In this document: positions 62,689-64,000 of the stretch, piece after piece
Layout: each line of letters opens with the position of its first letter
How positions within the stretch are numbered: position 1 is the first letter of the stretch
Origin: Exophiala sp. HKRS030
Taxonomy: Eukaryota; Ascomycota; Eurotiomycetes; Chaetothyriales; Herpotrichiellaceae
Direction of reading: 5' to 3'
DNA length: 64,000 nucleotides
NCBI GenBank assembly: GCA_023897205.1
Contig: JAHWDD010000006.1
Span: forward strand, 744,001 to 808,000
The notes under the pieces: model-generated
Seen by the model: the letters and a program-made list of their open reading frames with translations, nothing else
What the model was told of the DNA's origin: nothing
Databases searched by the model: none
Program-made: the position numbers and the translations under genes

Positions 62689-64000
62689 ATGGCCGGTGTG
62701 CCGCAAAAGACTCTGAGCTGGCTCTATGATGTCTTGAAACGTGTAAGAAGCCTCCCCCTGAGATTGTCTCTGTGTGTGTATTGTGTATGTACTTAAGTTC
62801 GCGCCAGGAATACCGAGACCCAAATCGAACCTACTCCGACCTCGCCTATGTGCTGTCCCGCAACCATGGGTTCGCACCTCGAACCGATGTCTACAGTGAG
62901 TCAGAGATGATAAAGAAAGAGTAGGACAGCCGTTTGACAAGAATATTTAGCGTTTGAAAACGGAGTATCGGCGCTCCTAGTACATTTCAAAGGGACGATA
63001 CCCGTCAACTTTCGAGGAAATGTCTACCGGTTTCCCATCTCGTTATGGGTTCCTCATACATATCCACACGAGCCACCCATGTGTTATGTGACGCCGACGG
63101 ATGATATGGTCATACGGCCCGGGCAATATGTCGGTGGAGATGGGAAGGTGTATCATCCATACCTGGCACATTGGAGAGAGGCCTGGGAAGTAAGTCAGAC
63201 CCGTAGCACAACCACCACCGAGAGAGAGAAATCGAGTGGTCATTAACAAAAACCTCACATTAGAGATCTAACCTTGTCGACTTCCTTTCCATACTGGCTG
63301 ATGTTTTTGCGAAAGAGCCGCCTGTTGTCGCCAAGGGTCAGCTACAACAACAACGACCAGCTCAGCCTACGCCACCTCCTGTGCCACCTCTTCCAAGGGA
63401 GCTCGCACAGCATCCGTCAACCGTGTCCGTGTCGAGTCCACCACCACCGGCACAACAACAACACCAGGGCGGACCTCCGCCGCCGCCGCCAAAACCAGTC
63501 ACTCACCCCGGATCACCATCACCATCAGGAGGCCCTGGTCAACGACTAAGCCGATATGATGCGCTCCCACCACTACCTCCGCACCAACAGAAGCCCCCTG
63601 GCCAAAGACCTCAGTATCCCTATGGGAATGGTGACATGCCTAGATCTCCGACTAGTACGAACTATATGCCTCAGAGAACTAGTAGTCTTAGACAATCGAT
63701 ACTTCCACAGCAACAGCAGCAGCAGCAGTCTCAGTACAGACCTCAGCCTCCCAGACCCGCGGAAGGCCAGGAATACGCTCAACAGCAGGGGCCAATGGGT
63801 CCCTACCCAGGACAGCCCTACGACCCCCGATCTCAGCCAAACCAACATTTCCCACAACAAGACCACAGTCAATACCCTGGCGGCCAGCAATATCCTCCAG
63901 GACAGGGAGGACCACCGCCACGGCAGCCACAACCTCACCCTCAATACCAGGTTCAACCTCACCTGCCACACCATCATCAACAACAACCACTACAACCACA
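62689..64000 (+). CDS. vps23: ESCRT-I subunit Vps23/TSG101 (UEV domain), 5' part, cut by window end
   Basis: Exons are 62689-62742, 62808-62895, 62951-63189 and 63264 to beyond 64000. Vps23 binds ubiquitinated cargo and directs it to multivesicular bodies at the endosome. The UEV domain spans about residues 1-150: TLSWLYDVLKREYRDPNRTY, TFENGVSALLVHFKGTIPV, then NVYRFPISLWVPHTYPHEPP and GKVYHPYLAHWREAWE. The E2-like fold lacks a catalytic Cys, as expected. After DFLSILADVFAKEPPV comes a long Pro/Gln-rich linker with CAA/CAG and CCA runs. The coiled coil and steadiness box lie outside the window. The ATG at 62689 (MAGVPQKT) is the standard start for the family. Confidence 0.93.

Noticed and set aside
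1..64000. tRNA, rRNA and CRISPR arrays
   Set aside because: No cloverleaf with a matching GGTTCRA box, no ribosomal RNA-like stretch and no regularly spaced repeats were seen; by-eye search may miss an intron-containing tRNA.

Overview
The window is nuclear DNA of a filamentous ascomycete (Pezizomycotina). Genes are intron-poor to moderately intron-rich, with short GT-AG introns of about 45-160 bp. There are fungus-specific families (Zn2Cys6 regulators, BAHD-like transferases of the trichothecene acetyltransferase type, a USE1 SNARE, a CsbD/Hmp1-like stress protein). The intergenic DNA carries many copies of a TACGGAGTA/TACTCCGTA word. A placement in Eurotiomycetes or a relative is my inference only. 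I see no rRNA, CRISPR array, recognisable tRNA, intact transposon, PKS or NRPS.

Layout, left to right. 0-9 kb: the edge of a possible minus-strand gene, an Apd1-type ferredoxin-like protein, a BAHD-like transferase, a MYND-finger protein with an internal 45-bp tandem repeat, and an unrecognised glycoprotein-like membrane protein. 9-23.4 kb: three consecutive minus-strand cell-polarity/cytoskeleton genes, namely exocyst SEC3, a LIM-RhoGAP and a CLASP-type TOG protein. 24-27 kb: a basic-secretory-protein-family putative metalloprotease and ribosomal stalk protein P0.

27.3-39.4 kb looks like an accessory metabolic cluster: an extended-SDR-like oxidoreductase, a DapA/aldolase-family lyase, a Zn2Cys6 regulator, a TauD-type Fe(II)/2-oxoglutarate dioxygenase, a Dal5-type anion transporter and a classical SDR. 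The dioxygenase and transporter share a divergent promoter. A catabolic role for an organic-anion substrate is inferred; the substrate is unknown.

39.8-46.4 kb: TRM82, HEM12 (uroporphyrinogen decarboxylase), FCY1 (cytosine deaminase) and a second Zn2Cys6 regulator. 47.3-52.7 kb: a head-to-head pair of metal transporters, a Mn-type CDF and a His-rich ZIP, separated by 2.26 kb. 53.6-57.7 kb: an unusual ubiquitin/SUMO-like-plus-RING protein diverging from USE1, then the CsbD-like protein. 58.4-62.4 kb: a second BAHD-like transferase and an NCS1 nucleobase/allantoin-type permease. The right edge holds VPS23 (ESCRT-I, UEV domain), cut by the window end.

Exon structures were worked out by hand from reading-frame continuity, GT-AG sites and protein-family continuity. 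In every multi-exon model except the 3' end of FCY1 and the 5' end of the CLASP gene, the exon phases add up to one open frame.
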